Positions 10,298-21,760 are shown, counted from the stretch's first letter. The stretch: 64,000 nt of DNA from Ryuthela nishihirai (GCA_038380435.1 JAWZYU010000125.1:1-64000); one strand, 5' to 3'. Program-made: numbers and translations. Notes: generated by a model not told the origin, from the sequence alone.

Positions 10298-10956
10298 ATG
10301 GCCAGGTCACATGGACCCCGAAGGCTCAGAGAAGGTTGGGGGAGGGGACCCACTGGAACAGCTGTTGGGAGACAGATGGTAGCCTCCCGTCAAGGCCATC
10401 CAGCGTGTTCTTTAAATTTGGGTTGTTTTACCTCTGAGCGGCACTTTTTTGCACACCATGGGCTAAATGGCCAGGTCACAAGGACCCCGAAGGCTCAGAT
10501 AAGGTTGGGGGAGGGGACCCACTGGAACAGCTGTTAGGATACAGATGGTAGCCTCCCGTCAAGGCATTCCAGCTTTTCTTTAACTTTGAGTTGTTTTACC
10601 TCAGGGCGCCACTTTTTTTTGCACACCATGGGCTAAATGGCCAGGACACAAGGATCCCGAAGGCTCAGAGAAGGTTGGGGGAGGGGACCCATTGGAACAG
10701 TTATTGGGAGACAGATGGTAGGCTCCCGTCAAAGCCATCCAGCGTCTTCTTTAACGTGAACAGGGTATGGCTCTCCCGCACATGGGGCCACGACTTAACG
10801 TCATATCCGACGGACGGCGGCCTTTCCAAGCCCTTCGGTGTCTCCTACTGACCGTAGGCAAGGCGGGGAGTTTTGCGGAGATAAGTCTCAACGCTGACTC
10901 AGTGAGACTCAAACAGATTACGAGCCTGGCGCACTACCGACTGAGCCACCACATCT
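10247..10956 (-). mobile_element. SINE1 with 3 tail units
   Basis: Tail units near 10247, 10419 and 10587. Body from about 10757. Head ends at about 10956 with a small deletion around the B box (GAGACTCAAACAG). Unique flank sequence is found in direct orientation on both sides (10157-10227 and 10957-11025). Confidence 0.87.
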
Positions 10957-11025
10957 CCAACGTGATTCTCGTCTTTTGTCGTAAGTAAAGCCAAACTCGA
11001 AAGAATCACGACCACCAACAGACTT
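10957..11025 (+). repeat. Third copy of the palindrome flank
   Basis: The stretch AACGTGATTCTCGTCTTTTG...ACCACCAACAGACTT repeats 10157-10227 with several substitutions. It is in the same orientation as the palindrome's right arm and lies directly after the SINE1 head. Confidence 0.82.
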
Positions 11026-11500
11026 AAGCCTTCCAGAACTTGCCATCAAACAGGTGTCATAGTATCACCACCATCTGACATTTCAAAGCACAATCCCCGG
11101 CCTTACCACTACGAACAGCACCCAACAACCTATTCTCCCATTCCTGCCAGTCTACAACCTGTGATTGAGGAGCCGGAGTCTGGTTACCGTGGCAACGGGC
11201 CGCCGGTAATACTGTTATCAGCACGTGGCACGTTGGCACCCGGTCGGGGATTAGGCTTGGAGACTTCGGTGCTACCAACGGGGGGCCGCGGCATCGCTAG
11301 CCGTCGGCTTCCGGACAGAGTTTCGTACGAGACTGCGGAGAACGAAATTTTATCAACGGTGAACCGTGCGGCTGCCGCAACCAACAGGGAACGCGCACGT
11401 GAGCCATTAGAACGTCAGAAGCCGTTCCTAAGGCAACAGAGGTTGTTAACGCAAAGCCCAGTAGCACATCCATCGGGGAACGGCTTTTTTCTGTAAACGT
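11026..11500. other. GC-rich unique island
   Basis: Clearly more GC- and CpG-rich than its surroundings (words such as GGCCGCGGCATCGC, TACGAGACTGCGGAG). A 111-codon frame at 11161-11496 (+) and 60-75-codon frames on the minus strand are open. None has a recognisable domain, and overlapping open frames on both strands are expected at this composition. Could be a promoter or CpG island, or a single-copy exon. Confidence 0.4.
11183..11196. promoter_or_regulatory. X-box-like (RFX) motif candidate
   Basis: GTTACCGTGGCAAC is a two-half-site inverted repeat matching the RFX X-box pattern (GTNRCC, 2 nt, RGYAAC). It lies at the start of the GC-rich island. Sequence match only. Confidence 0.35.
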
Positions 11501-11839
11501 AAACAAACCGAAGACGGGTTGCAAGTTGAAAAATTTGATTGCTCAGTTCTCGGAGAAGTTTATTCAAAACTCCTGGAAATTTATTTAAAAAAAAATACTT
11601 CGTCAACAAGTTTAGGACTACGTAAATATCATGTTTAGTATCGTTGCACTCACACATACATAGGAAATCAAATAGAAAGGATATTTTAAGCAAATCTATA
11701 GTTCAATACTAGAGAATAAAAATATATCCTGTACAAATGGAAATCGTGGGCGCAAAAATTAAATTTCCCCTTCAATGGGATTAGAACACACTCCCGATTG
11801 GTATACTGGGTGTTCTGATCATGAAACTATCCTTCTAGT
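11501..11839. other. AT-rich spacer, nothing recognised
   Basis: No repeat of the window families and no plausible frame. Confidence 0.4.
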
Positions 11840-12890
11840 GACTCGTTCTGACCACTCAATCATCCTCCCAGTCACATGCTGACTACTCAACCACCCTCCC
11901 AACCACACGCTGACCACTCAACCACCTCCCAGCCACGTGCTGACCACTCAACCATCCTCCCAGTCACGTGCTGACCACTCAACCATCCTCACAGTCTCGT
12001 GCTGACACTCAACCATCTTCACAGTCTCGTGCTGACCACTCAACCATCTTCCCAGTCACGTGCTGACCACTCAACTATCTTCCCAGTCACGTGCTGACCA
12101 CTCAACTATCTTCCCAGTCACGTGCTGACCACTCAACCATCCTCTCAGCCACATGCTGACTACTCAACCATTCTCCGTCATATGCTAACCAATCAATCCT
12201 CTCAGTCGCATGCTGACCACTCAAACATCCTCCCAGCTACATGCTGACTACTCAACCACCCTCCCAACCACGCGCTGACCACTCAAACATCCTCCCAGCT
12301 ACATGCTGACCACTCAACCATCGTCCCAGCCACACGCTGACCACTCAACCATCCTTCCAGCCACGTGCTTATCATTAAACCATCCTCCCAGTCACGTGCT
12401 GACCACTCAACCATCCTCCCAACCACACGCTGTCCACTCAACCATCCTCCCAGTCACGTGCTGACCACTCAACCATCCTCCCAGTCACGTGCTGACCACT
12501 CAACCATCCTCCCAGTCACGTGCTGACCACTCAACCATCCTCCCAACCACACGCTGTCCACTCAACCATCCTCCCAGTCACGTGCTGACCACTCAACCAC
12601 CCCTTCCAGCCACACGCTGACCACTCGACCATCCTACCAGAGAAAACCTGGATGGACAAAAAGTGGACCTAAAGAACACGCTGGATGGCGTTAACGGGAG
12701 GCTACCATCTGTTGCAGTGGGTCCCCTCCCCCCCCCTTCTCTGAGCCTTCGGGATCAATGTGACCTGGCCATTTAGCCCATTGTGTGCAAAAAAGTGCCG
12801 CTCAGAGGTAAAACAACCCAACCCAGTCACATGCTGACCACTCAACCATCCTCCCACCCACATGCTGACCACTCAACTATCTTACCATAC
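11840..12890. repeat. 31-bp minisatellite with CACGTG core, interrupted by a SINE1 tail
   Basis: The unit, CTCCCAGTCACGTGCTGACC followed by ACTCAACCATC, is 31 bp (for example CAGTCACGTG at 12451 and 12482). About 26 units run to 12645. A short piece resumes at 12825-12890 after a SINE1 tail unit. Many units carry the palindromic E-box CACGTG; variants include CACACGC and CACATGC. Confidence 0.93.
12671..12824 (+). mobile_element. Solo SINE1 tail unit inside the 31-bp minisatellite
   Basis: A single tail unit runs from AAAGAACACGCTGGATGG to GAGGTAAAACAACCCAA with no head or body. It has a deletion after CTACCATCTGT. No TSD is clear. Confidence 0.85.
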
Positions 12891-12898
12891 AAATATAT

Positions 12899-13530
12899 GT
12901 ACCTCTGAGCGGCACTTTTTTTGCACACCCTGGGCTAAATGGCCAGGTCACATGGACCCCGAAGGCTCAGAGAAGGTTGGAGGAGGGGACCCACTGGAAC
13001 AACTGTTGGGAGGCAGATCGTAGCCTCCCGTCAAGGGTCATTCAACGTGTTCTTTAACGTTGGGTTGCTTTACCTCTGAGTGGCACTTTTTTACACACCA
13101 TGGGCTAAATGACCAGGTGACAAGGATCCCGAAGGCTCAGAGAAGGTTGGGGGATTGGACCAACTGGAACGGCTGTTAGGAGACAGATGGTAGCCTCCCG
13201 TCAAGGCCATCCAGCGTGTTCTTTAACGTTGGGTTGTTTCACCTCTGAGCGGCACTTTTTTGCACACCATGGGCTAAATGACCAGGTCACATGGACCCCG
13301 AAGGTTCAGAGAAAGTTGGGGGAGGGGACCCACTGGAATAGCTGTTGGGAGACAGATGGCAGCCTCCCGTCAAGGCCATCCAGCGTCCTTTAACGTGCAC
13401 AGTGTATGGCTCTCCCGCACACGAAGCCACGATTTAACGTCCCATCCGACGTAGGCAGTATTTCCAAGCCTATCAGTATCCCCTATTGATCGAGAGCTGG
13501 GTGGGGGAATTTTGTAGAAATAAATCTCAT
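12899..13530 (-). mobile_element. SINE1 with 3 tail units, head lost
   Basis: Units from 12899 (start trimmed), 13060 and 13229. Diverged body from about 13397. The copy breaks off near 13530 in AATTTTGTAGAAATAAATCTC, before the tRNA-like part. Confidence 0.85.
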
Positions 13531-14003
13531 TGTACTGACTACTAATAATGCAATAACATCGCTTCAGATAAATCAAAATTAGGTATTTTGCATTAATAAA
13601 TCAAATCGCGTGAATTCTATTCATCCACGACTCATCAATTATTAATAAAAAAAAAAGTTTTCCAAAGTTTTCGATTCGTGCTGAAAAATATTTGACAAAA
13701 TCGTAAGGATAAAAAAGATGTTTGCTTTTTTGCCGTAATGTAACAACACAAATTTTTTTTTTTGGTTATTCCTTAATGACGTTAAAACATCATTAAACCT
13801 TCACACTTCCTCGAAGAAATTTTCGCAATCAATTAAAGGTTTCAAGAGAGGAAACAGCTTTCTGATGAACATCAGTGCGCAGATGATGCATCATCCTTAA
13901 AGATGAAGAGGAAGCTGACGATGACTGACTGGAAAGGGGTGATGACTGCGGAAGGTTAAAGAAAAAAAAAATAATGCTCTAATCAACAGTAAGAAAGAGG
14001 GTT
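13531..14003. other. AT-rich spacer, nothing recognised
   Basis: A/T-rich with homopolymer runs. No repeat partner seen in the window. Confidence 0.4.
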
Positions 14004-15018
14004 TGGGTTGTTTTATCTCTGAGCGGCACTTTTTTGCACACCATGGGCTAAATGGTCAGGTCACATGGACCCCGAAGGCTCAGAGAAGGTTGGGAGAGGG
14101 GACCCACTGGAACAGCTGTTGGGAGACAGATGGTAGCCTCCCGTCAAGGGTCATCCAACGTGTTCTTCAACGTTGGGTTGTTTTACCTCTGAGCGGCACT
14201 TTTTTGCACACCATGGGCTAAATGGTCAGGTCATAAAGACCCCAAAGGCTCAGAGTAGGTTGGGAGAGGACCCACTGGAACAGCTGTTGGGAGACAGATG
14301 GTAGCCTCCCATCAAGGGCTATCCAGCGTGATCTTTAACGTTGGGTTGTTTTACCTCTGACTGGCACTTCTTGTGCACATCATGGGCTAAATGACCAGGT
14401 CACAATGACCCCATGGGCTCAGATGATATTGGGGGAGGGGACCCACTGGAACAGCTGTTGGGAAGCAGATGGTAGCCTCCCGTCAAGGGCCATCCAGCGT
14501 GTTCTTTAACGTTGGGTTGTTTTACCTCTGAGCGGCACTTTTTTGCACACCATGGGCTAAATGGTCAGGTCATAAAGACCCCAAAGGCTCAGAGTAGGTT
14601 GGGAGAGGGGACCCACTGGAACAGCTGTTGGGAGACAGATGGTAGCCTCCCATCAAGGGCAATCCAGCGTGATCTTTAACGTTGGGTTGTTTTACCTCTG
14701 AGAGGCAGTTTCTTGGACAAAATGGGCTAAATGGCCAGGTCACATGGACCCCGAAGGCTCAGAGAAGGTTGGGGGAGGGGACCCACTGGAACAACTATTG
14801 GGAGACAGATGGTAGCCTCCCGTCAAGGCCATCCAGCGTGTTCTTTAACGTGCACAGGGTATGGCTCTCCCGCACACGGGGCCACGGCTTAACGTCCCAT
14901 CCGACGGACGGCGGCCTTTCCAAGCCCATCGGTGTCCCCTACTGACCGTGGGCAGGGCGGGGAATTTTGCGGAGATAAATCTCAACGCTCGCCCAGCTGG
15001 GACTCGAACCTGGGAACT
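14004..15018 (-). mobile_element. SINE1 with 5 tail units, head truncated
   Basis: Units near 14004, 14173, 14341, 14512 and 14682. Body from about 14850. The tRNA-like head is cut at 15018 just after GACTCGAACCTGGGAACTGC. Units 2 and 4 share private variants (GGTCATAAAGACCCCAAAGG), indicating duplication of a two-unit block. Confidence 0.88.
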
Positions 15019-15424
15019 GCATCCTTGTGAAAACTGTAAAATATTTCTGCCTCCTTACCAAAATCGCACAGATCGAAATTTACGCGCTGCTAGCATAGAG
15101 CCTTTGTTTTTAACACGTAATGACAAATTTCGAGAAGGTTTCAAATAAGTCGTAGCACGTTAACTTCGGAACGATTGCAAATCTACGGACACTTGCCAAA
15201 TAGAACAACAATTCGAAACTTTTCCGCCACTAAACAGCACAAAAAATAATGTACACTATGGAGAAAAAAAAAAGAGAGAAATAAAGAGAAGTAAACATGG
15301 AATATAAAAATAAACACGAATTCTGAGAATTGCAGATTACAAATTAAGTGACAGAATTCTTTAAATTATTTTTAACTCCTAACCGAATGTCCATAAAATT
15401 CCGAAAATTCCTAAAAATTCGAAA
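15019..15424. other. AT-rich spacer, nothing recognised
   Basis: Ends in a run of short TTCCTAAAAATTCG-like words just before the 28-bp satellite. Confidence 0.4.
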
Positions 15425-18400
15425 CCGGTTCCATTTATGCCACAACTCGAACCCAGGTCTATTCATACCATAGCTCGAATCTGGGTTCATTCACGCCACA
15501 GCTTGAACCCGCGTCCATTCACGCCATAGCTCGAACCCAGGTCCATTCATTCCACATCTTGCACCCAGGTCCATTCATGCCACATCTCGTATCCAGGTCC
15601 ATTCATGCCACATCTCGAACCCGGGTCCATTCATGCCACAGCTCGAACCCAGGTCCATTCACGCCACAGCTCGAACCCAGATCCATTCACGCCACAGCTC
15701 GAACCCAGGTCCATTCATGCCACAACTCGAACCCAGGTCCATTCATGCACAGCTCGAACGCAGGTCCATTCATGCCACAGCTCAAACCCGGGTCCATTCA
15801 TGCCACAGCTCGAATCCAGGTCCATTCATGCCACAGCTCGAACCTAGGTCTATTCATGCCACAGCTCGAACCCAGGTCCATTTATACAACAGCTCGAACC
15901 CAGGTCCATTTATGCCACAGCTCAAACCCGGGTCCATTCATGCCACAGCTCGAATCCAGGTCCATTCATGCCACAGCTCGAACCTAGGTCTATTCATGCC
16001 ACAGCTCGATTCCAGGTCCATTTATACAACAGCTCGAACCCAGGAACATTTATGCCACAGTTTGAACCCAGGAACATTTATGCCACAACTCGAACCCAGG
16101 TCCATTTATGCAACAACTCGAACCCAGTCTATTCATACCATAGCTCGAATCTGGGTCCATTCACGCCACAGCTCGAACCCGGGTCCATTCATGCCATAGC
16201 TCGAACCCAGGTCCATTCATGCCATAACTCGAACCCAGGTCCATTCTTGCCATAGCTCGAACCCAGGTCCATTCATTCCATAGCTCGAACCCAGGTCCAT
16301 TCATTCCACAGCTCGAACCCAGGTCCATTCATGCCACAGCTCGTATCTGGGTCCATTCATGCCACATCTCGAACCCGGGTCCATTCAGGCTACAGCTCGA
16401 ACCCGGGTCCATTCATGCCACAGCTCGAACCCGGGTCCATTCATGCCACAGCTCGAACCCAGGTCCATTCATGCCACAGCTCGAACCCAGGTCCATTCAT
16501 GCCACAGCTCGATTCCAGGTCCATTCATGCCACAGCTCGAACCCAGGTCCATTCATGTCACAGCTCGAACCCAGGTCCATTCATGCCACAGCTCGAACCC
16601 AGGTCCATTTATGCCACATTTCGAACACAGGTCCATTTATGCCACAACTTGAACCCAGGTCCATTTATGCCACAGTTCGAACCCAGGTCCATTTATGCCA
16701 CAACTCGAACCCAGGTCCATTTATGCCACAACTCGAACCCAGGTCCATTTATGTCACAACTCGAACCCAGTTCTATTCATACCATAGCTCGAATCTGGGT
16801 TCATTCACGCCACGGCTCGAACCCAGGTCCATTCACGCCACAGCTCGAACCCAGGTCCATTTATGCAACAACTCAAACCCAGTCTATTCATACCACAGCT
16901 CGAATCTGGGTCCATTCACGCCACAGCTCGAACCCGGGTCCATTCATGCCATAGCTCGAACCCAGGTCCATTCATGCCATAGCTCGAACCCAGGTCCATT
17001 CATTCCACAGCTCGAACCCAGGTCCATTCATGCCACAGCTCGTATCTGGGTCCATTCATGCCACATCTCGAACCCGGGTCCATTCATGCCACAGCTCGAA
17101 CCCGGGTCCATTCATGCCACAGCTCGAACCCGGGTCCATTCATGCCACAGCTCGAACCCGGGTCCATTCATGCCACAGCTCGAACCTGAGTCCATTCATG
17201 CCACAGCTCGAACCTGAGTCCATTCATGCCACAGCTTGAACCCAGGTCCATTCATGCCACAGCTCGAACCCAGGTCCATTCATGCCACAGCTTGAACCCA
17301 GGTCAATTCATGCCACAGCTCGAACCCAGGTCCATTCATGCCACAGCTCGAACCCAGGTCCATTCATGCCACAGCTCGAACCCAGGTCCATTCATGCCAC
17401 ATTTCGAACAATGGTCCATTTATGCCACAACTCGAACCAAGGTCTATTCATACCATAGCTCGAATATGGGTCCATTCACGCCACAGCATGAACCCGGGTC
17501 CATTCACGCCATAGCTCGAACCCATGTCCATTCATGCCACATCTCGTATTCGGGTCCATTCATGCCACAGCTCGAACCCGGGTCCATTCATGCCACAGCT
17601 CGAACCCGGGTCCATTCATGCCACAGCTCGAACCCGGGTCCATTCATGCCACAGCTCGAACCCGGGTCCATTCATGCCACAGCTCGAACCCAGGTCCATT
17701 CATGCCACAGCTCGAACCCAGGTCCATTCATGCCACAACTCGAACCCAGGTCCATTCATGCACAGCACGAACCCAGGTCCATTCATGCCACAGATCAAAC
17801 CCGGGTCCATTCATGCCACAGCTCGAACCCGGGTCCATTCATGCCACAGCTCGAACCCAGGTCCATTCATGCCACAGCTCGAACCCAGGTCCAATTATAC
17901 AACAGCTCGAACCCAGGTCCATTTATGCCACAGTTCGAACCCAGGTCCATTCATGCCACAGCTCGAAAACAGGTCCAATTATACAACAGCTCGAACCCAG
18001 GTCCATTTATGCCACAGTTCGAACCCAGGTCCATTTATGCCACAGTTCGAACCCAGGTCCATTTATGCCACAACTCGAACCCAGGTCCATTTATGCCACA
18101 ACTCGAACCCAGTTCTATTCATACCATAGCTCGAATCTGGGTCCATTCACGCCACGGCTCGAACCCGGGTCCATTCACACCACAGCTCGAACCCAGGTCC
18201 ATTCATGCCACAGCTCGAACCCAGGTCCATTCATGCCACAGCTCGTATCTGGGTCCATTCATGCCACATCTCGAACCCGGGTCCATTCATGCCACAGCTC
18301 GAACCCGGGTCCATTCATGATACAGCTCGAACCCGGGTCCATTCATGCCACAGCTCGAACCATGGTCCATTCATGCCACAGCTCGAACCCAGGTCCATTC

Positions 18401-18780
18401 ATGCCACAGCTCGAACCCAGGTCCATTCATGCCACAGCTCGAACCCAGGTCCATTCATGCCACAGCTCAAACCCAGGTCCATTCATGCCACAGCTCGAAC
18501 CCAGGTCCATTCATGCCACAGCTCGAACCCAGGTCCATTCATGCCACAGCTCGAACCCAGGTCCATTCATGCCATAGATCGAACCCAGGTCCATTCACGC
18601 CACAGCTTGACCCCAGGTCCATTCATGCCACAGCTCGAACCCAGGTCCATTCATGCAACAGCTCGAACCCGGGTACTTTTATGACATATCTCGAACCCAG
18701 GTCCTTTTATGCCACAGCTGGAACCCAGGACCATTTACAGCATAACTCGAACCCGTGTTTCTTTTATCCTGTAGCTTGAA
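15425..18780. repeat. 28-bp satellite, about 120 copies
   Basis: The unit, CCACAGCTCGAACCCAGGTC followed by CATTCATG, is 28 bp. Variants (CAGG/CGGG, TTCATG/TTTATG, CAGCTCG/CAACTCG) are shared among blocks, so expansion was by multi-unit duplication. As 28 is 1 mod 3, each plus frame reads an 84-bp, 28-residue cycle (MPQLEPRSIHATARTQVHSC, then HSSNPGPF), producing open frames of up to 364 codons. These are not supported as genes. The minus strand carries GGGTTCGAG, the core of a Pol III B box. Confidence 0.95.
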
Positions 18781-18824
18781 ATCCGGCCTGATTAGATCAT
18801 AGTGCGAACTCAGACACGTGTCAG

Positions 18825-18908
18825 TCCTGAACGACGACCCATCTTCGTCTCGAACATGGGAACTACAATTTACAAGCCTGTCGCGCTACCAAATGGCCAT
18901 CCCTGCTC
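18825..18908 (-). mobile_element. SINE1 head fragment
   Basis: CGACCCATCTTCGTCTCGAA, then CATGGGAACTACAATTTAC and CGCGCTACC, correspond to the diverged tRNA-like head only, directly after the 28-bp satellite. Confidence 0.7.
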
Positions 18909-18987
18909 CAAAACGACTGGGATTAGTCACAAAAAATGCATTTTTCCGCCAGGGGGCTAAATCAATGCCCACTATGAAAACATATGA

Positions 18988-19577
18988 GTTGGGTTGTTTT
19001 ACCTCTGAGCGGCACTTTTTTGCACACCATGGACTAAATGACCAGGTCACATGGACCCCGAAGGCTCAGAGAAAGTTGGAGGAGGGGACCCACTGGAACA
19101 GCTGTTGAGAGACAGATGGTAGCCTCCCGTCAAGGCCATCCAGCGTGTTCTTTAACGTGCACAGGGTATGGCTCACCCGCATATGGGGCCATGGCTTAAC
19201 GTCCCATCCGACTGACGGTGGCCTTTCCAAGCCCGTCGGTGTCCCCTACTGACAGTGGGCAGGGAGTTTTTGCAGAGATAAAACTCAACGCTGACCCAGC
19301 TGGGACTCGAACCTGGGGAACAGCTGTTGGGAGACAGATGGTAGCCTCCCGTCAAGGCCATCCAGCGTGTTACTTTACTCTCCCGCACACGGGGCCACGG
19401 CTTAACGTCCCATCCGACGGACGGCGGCCTTTCCAAGCCCGTCGGTGTCACCTACTGACCGTGGGCATGGCGGAGAATTTTGCGGAGATAAATCTCAACG
19501 CTGACCCAGCTGGGACTCGAACCTGGGAACTACAGATTACGAGCCTGGCGCGCTACCGACTGAGCCACCCCCGCCCC
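18988..19577 (-). mobile_element. Rearranged SINE1 with TSD
   Basis: Order on the plus strand: one tail unit (18988-19155), body and part of the head (to 19316), then a jump back into the tail (GGGGAACAGCTGTTGGGAG), body again and a complete head ending at 19577. Direct repeats ATGAAAACAYATGA at 18974-18987 and 19578-19591 (one mismatch) flank the composite. Confidence 0.88.
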
Positions 19578-19795
19578 ATGAAAACACATGAAATGGAGTT
19601 CTGATTCAAACTGAGTCATCAACTGACAGCTTCGACAGTAATTTAAATAATAGTAATTTAATAAAACTTATAATTTTAGCATTTCTAAGAAACTGCAGTT
19701 TTAAATAAAAATAAAACAGAATCATATATTTTTTTTCCTTTTGAAATTTTTTTTTTATCATGCAGCAGGCGAATAGGTGTTGAGTAGAGGGAATA

Positions 19796-20108
19796 CCTCC
19801 TACAACAGAAGGTCAATGAACCAAATTTATGACGTCACTTAAGTAGTCCTACTATGTAGATAAATCTTATATTTTTGATACTAATATTATTACTTTAGCT
19901 TCTTGTCTAAATTTTGTACTAATTATAATGCTAATGCAAATAATTTTTCTCCTAAATAAAATACATTTAGAGATAAACATTAGTATAAAGTTTAGCATAG
20001 ACCTACCAGAAATAACATTAAAAATAAAAAATATAAGAATTATCTATACGTAAGACTACTTAACCTGACGTCATAAATTTCATTCACTGGCTTTCTGTTA
20101 TAGGATGT
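19796..20108. mobile_element. MITE-like inverted-repeat element, about 100-bp arms
   Basis: Left end CCTCCTACAACAGAAGGTCA and the complement of the right end (CATCCTATAACAGAAAGCCA) begin arms that stay alignable for about 100 bp. Both contain AAATTTATGACGTCA and (A/G)TAGATAA. The interior is AT-rich and non-coding. Superfamily and TSD are unclear. Confidence 0.72.
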
Positions 20109-20153
20109 GATGGTAAAGGTCATCCTATTGTACCGTATTTCGATATTTACCAG

Positions 20154-20695
20154 GCGCTGGGGTGGCTGATTCGGTAGCGCGCCAGGCTTGTAATCTGTAG
20201 TTCCCAGGTTCGAGTCCCAGCTGGGTCAGCGTTGAGATTTATATCCGGAAAACTCCCCGCCCTGCCCACGGTCAGTAGGGGACACCAATGGGCTTGGAAA
20301 GGCCGTTGTCCGTCAGATGGGACGTTAAGCCGTGGTCCCTTGTGCGGGAGAGCCATACACTGTGCACGTTAAAGAACACGCTGGATGGCCTTGACGGGAG
20401 GCTACCATCTGTCTCCCAAAGGCTGTTCCAGTGGGTCCCCTCCCCCAACCTTCTCTGAGCCTTTGGCGTCTTTATGACCTGACCATTTAGCCCACGGTGT
20501 GCAAAAAGTGCCGCTCAGAGGTAAAACAACCCAACGTTAAAGAAAACGCTGGATGGCCTTAACCGGAGGCTACCATCTGTCTCCCAACAGCTTTTCCAGT
20601 GGGTCTCCTCCCCCAACCTTCTCTGAGCCTTCGGGATCTTTGTGACCTGGCCATTTAGTCCATGGTGTGCAAAAAAGTGCTGCTCAGAGGTAAAA
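20154..20695 (+). mobile_element. SINE1 with 2 tail units
   Basis: Head starts at about 20154 (GGTGGCTGATTCGGTAGCGC) with B box GGTTCGAGTCC. Tail units from about 20367 and 20536. It ends in GAGGTAAAATTGG, directly against the tail of an oppositely oriented copy. Confidence 0.9.
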
Positions 20696-21085
20696 TTGGT
20701 TGGTTGGTTGGTTTACCTCTGAGCGACACTGTTTTGCACACCATGGGCTAAATGGCCAGGTCACATGGACCCCGAAGGCTCAGAGAAGGCTGGGGGAGGG
20801 GACCCACTGGAACAGCTGTTGGGAGACAGATGATAGCCTCCCGTCAAAGCCATCCAGCGTGTTCTTTAACGTGCACAGGGTATGGCTCTCCCGCACACGG
20901 AGCCACGGCTTAACGTCCCATACGACAGACGGCGGCCTTTCCAAGCCCATCGGTGTCCCCTACTGACAGTGGGCAGGGCGGGGAATTTTGCGGAGATAAA
21001 TCTCAACGCTGACCCAGCTGGGACTCGAACCTGGGAACTACAGATTACGAGCCTGGCGCGCTACCGACTGAGCCATCCCCGCCCC
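20696..21085 (-). mobile_element. SINE1, single tail unit, complete head
   Basis: Tail begins TTGGTTGGTTGGTTGG. Body and complete head end at 21085 (CCATCCCCGCCCC). Tail-to-tail with the previous copy. Confidence 0.9.
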
Positions 21086-21272
21086 TCAGAGGTAAAACAA
21101 CCCAACGTTAAAGAACACTGGTTGGCCTTGACGGGAGGCTACCATCTGTCTACCAACAGCTGTTCCAGTGGGTCCCTCCCACAACCTTCTCTGAGCCTTC
21201 GGGGTCCTTGTGACCTGGCCATTTAGCCCATGGTGGGCAAAAAAGTGCCGCTCAGAGGTAAAACAACCCAAC
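21086..21272 (+). mobile_element. SINE1 tail fragment, one unit
   Basis: Starts TCAGAGGTAAAACAACCCAA directly after the head of the previous copy, then one tail unit ending AAAACAACCCAACCG. No head or body. Confidence 0.85.
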
Positions 21273-21760
21273 CGTCATTTAAGTGAATGGCAGTCCAGGC
21301 CTGGTGTGTCAAGATGACCTTGCCGCAACCCCCCCTCCCAACACCCCCCCCCCAAAAAAAAAAAAAAAAATTCCGAAAACATGCAATCGTTAAGAATAAA
21401 ATCCAAACCGGCCCGATCGACAAACCTTAGGGGAAGTAATCTAGTTAATCTTTCGCATCAACAACCTGAGAACTTTGTTTCCATTAACTTAATCAAGCAG
21501 CCAGAGACATTGTTATTTTTTAGCTGTTGGATACAAAAAAAAAGCCCAAGGAAGAACAAAAATAAAAACTAAAGGTTTGGAAGAATGACCAGATTTGGAA
21601 GAAGAGAGACAGCACAGGATCCCAAAAAGTTCGAAAAAAAAATTTAATTAAAGTTTCTAGAGTAAAAATGCTGAAAAATCAAGTATCAGTAAAAACACTT
21701 GCTAAAAGTTAATCACTTTCCGATTTAGTGACAATGTGGAGCCAGTCCTAACCCCTGACT
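21273..21760. other. Spacer with C-run and A-run, nothing recognised
   Basis: A C-rich then A-rich stretch (about 21328-21371) is followed by AT-rich sequence without a plausible gene. Confidence 0.4.

Noticed and set aside
17226..18577. Overlapping open frames of 347-364 codons with 28-residue repeats
   Set aside because: They are a 28-bp satellite read in all three plus frames; the period explains the openness and no conserved coding signature or start context exists.
15425..18780. CRISPR array resemblance (28-bp repeats)
   Set aside because: Repeats are contiguous with no unique spacers and no cas genes; eukaryotic satellite.
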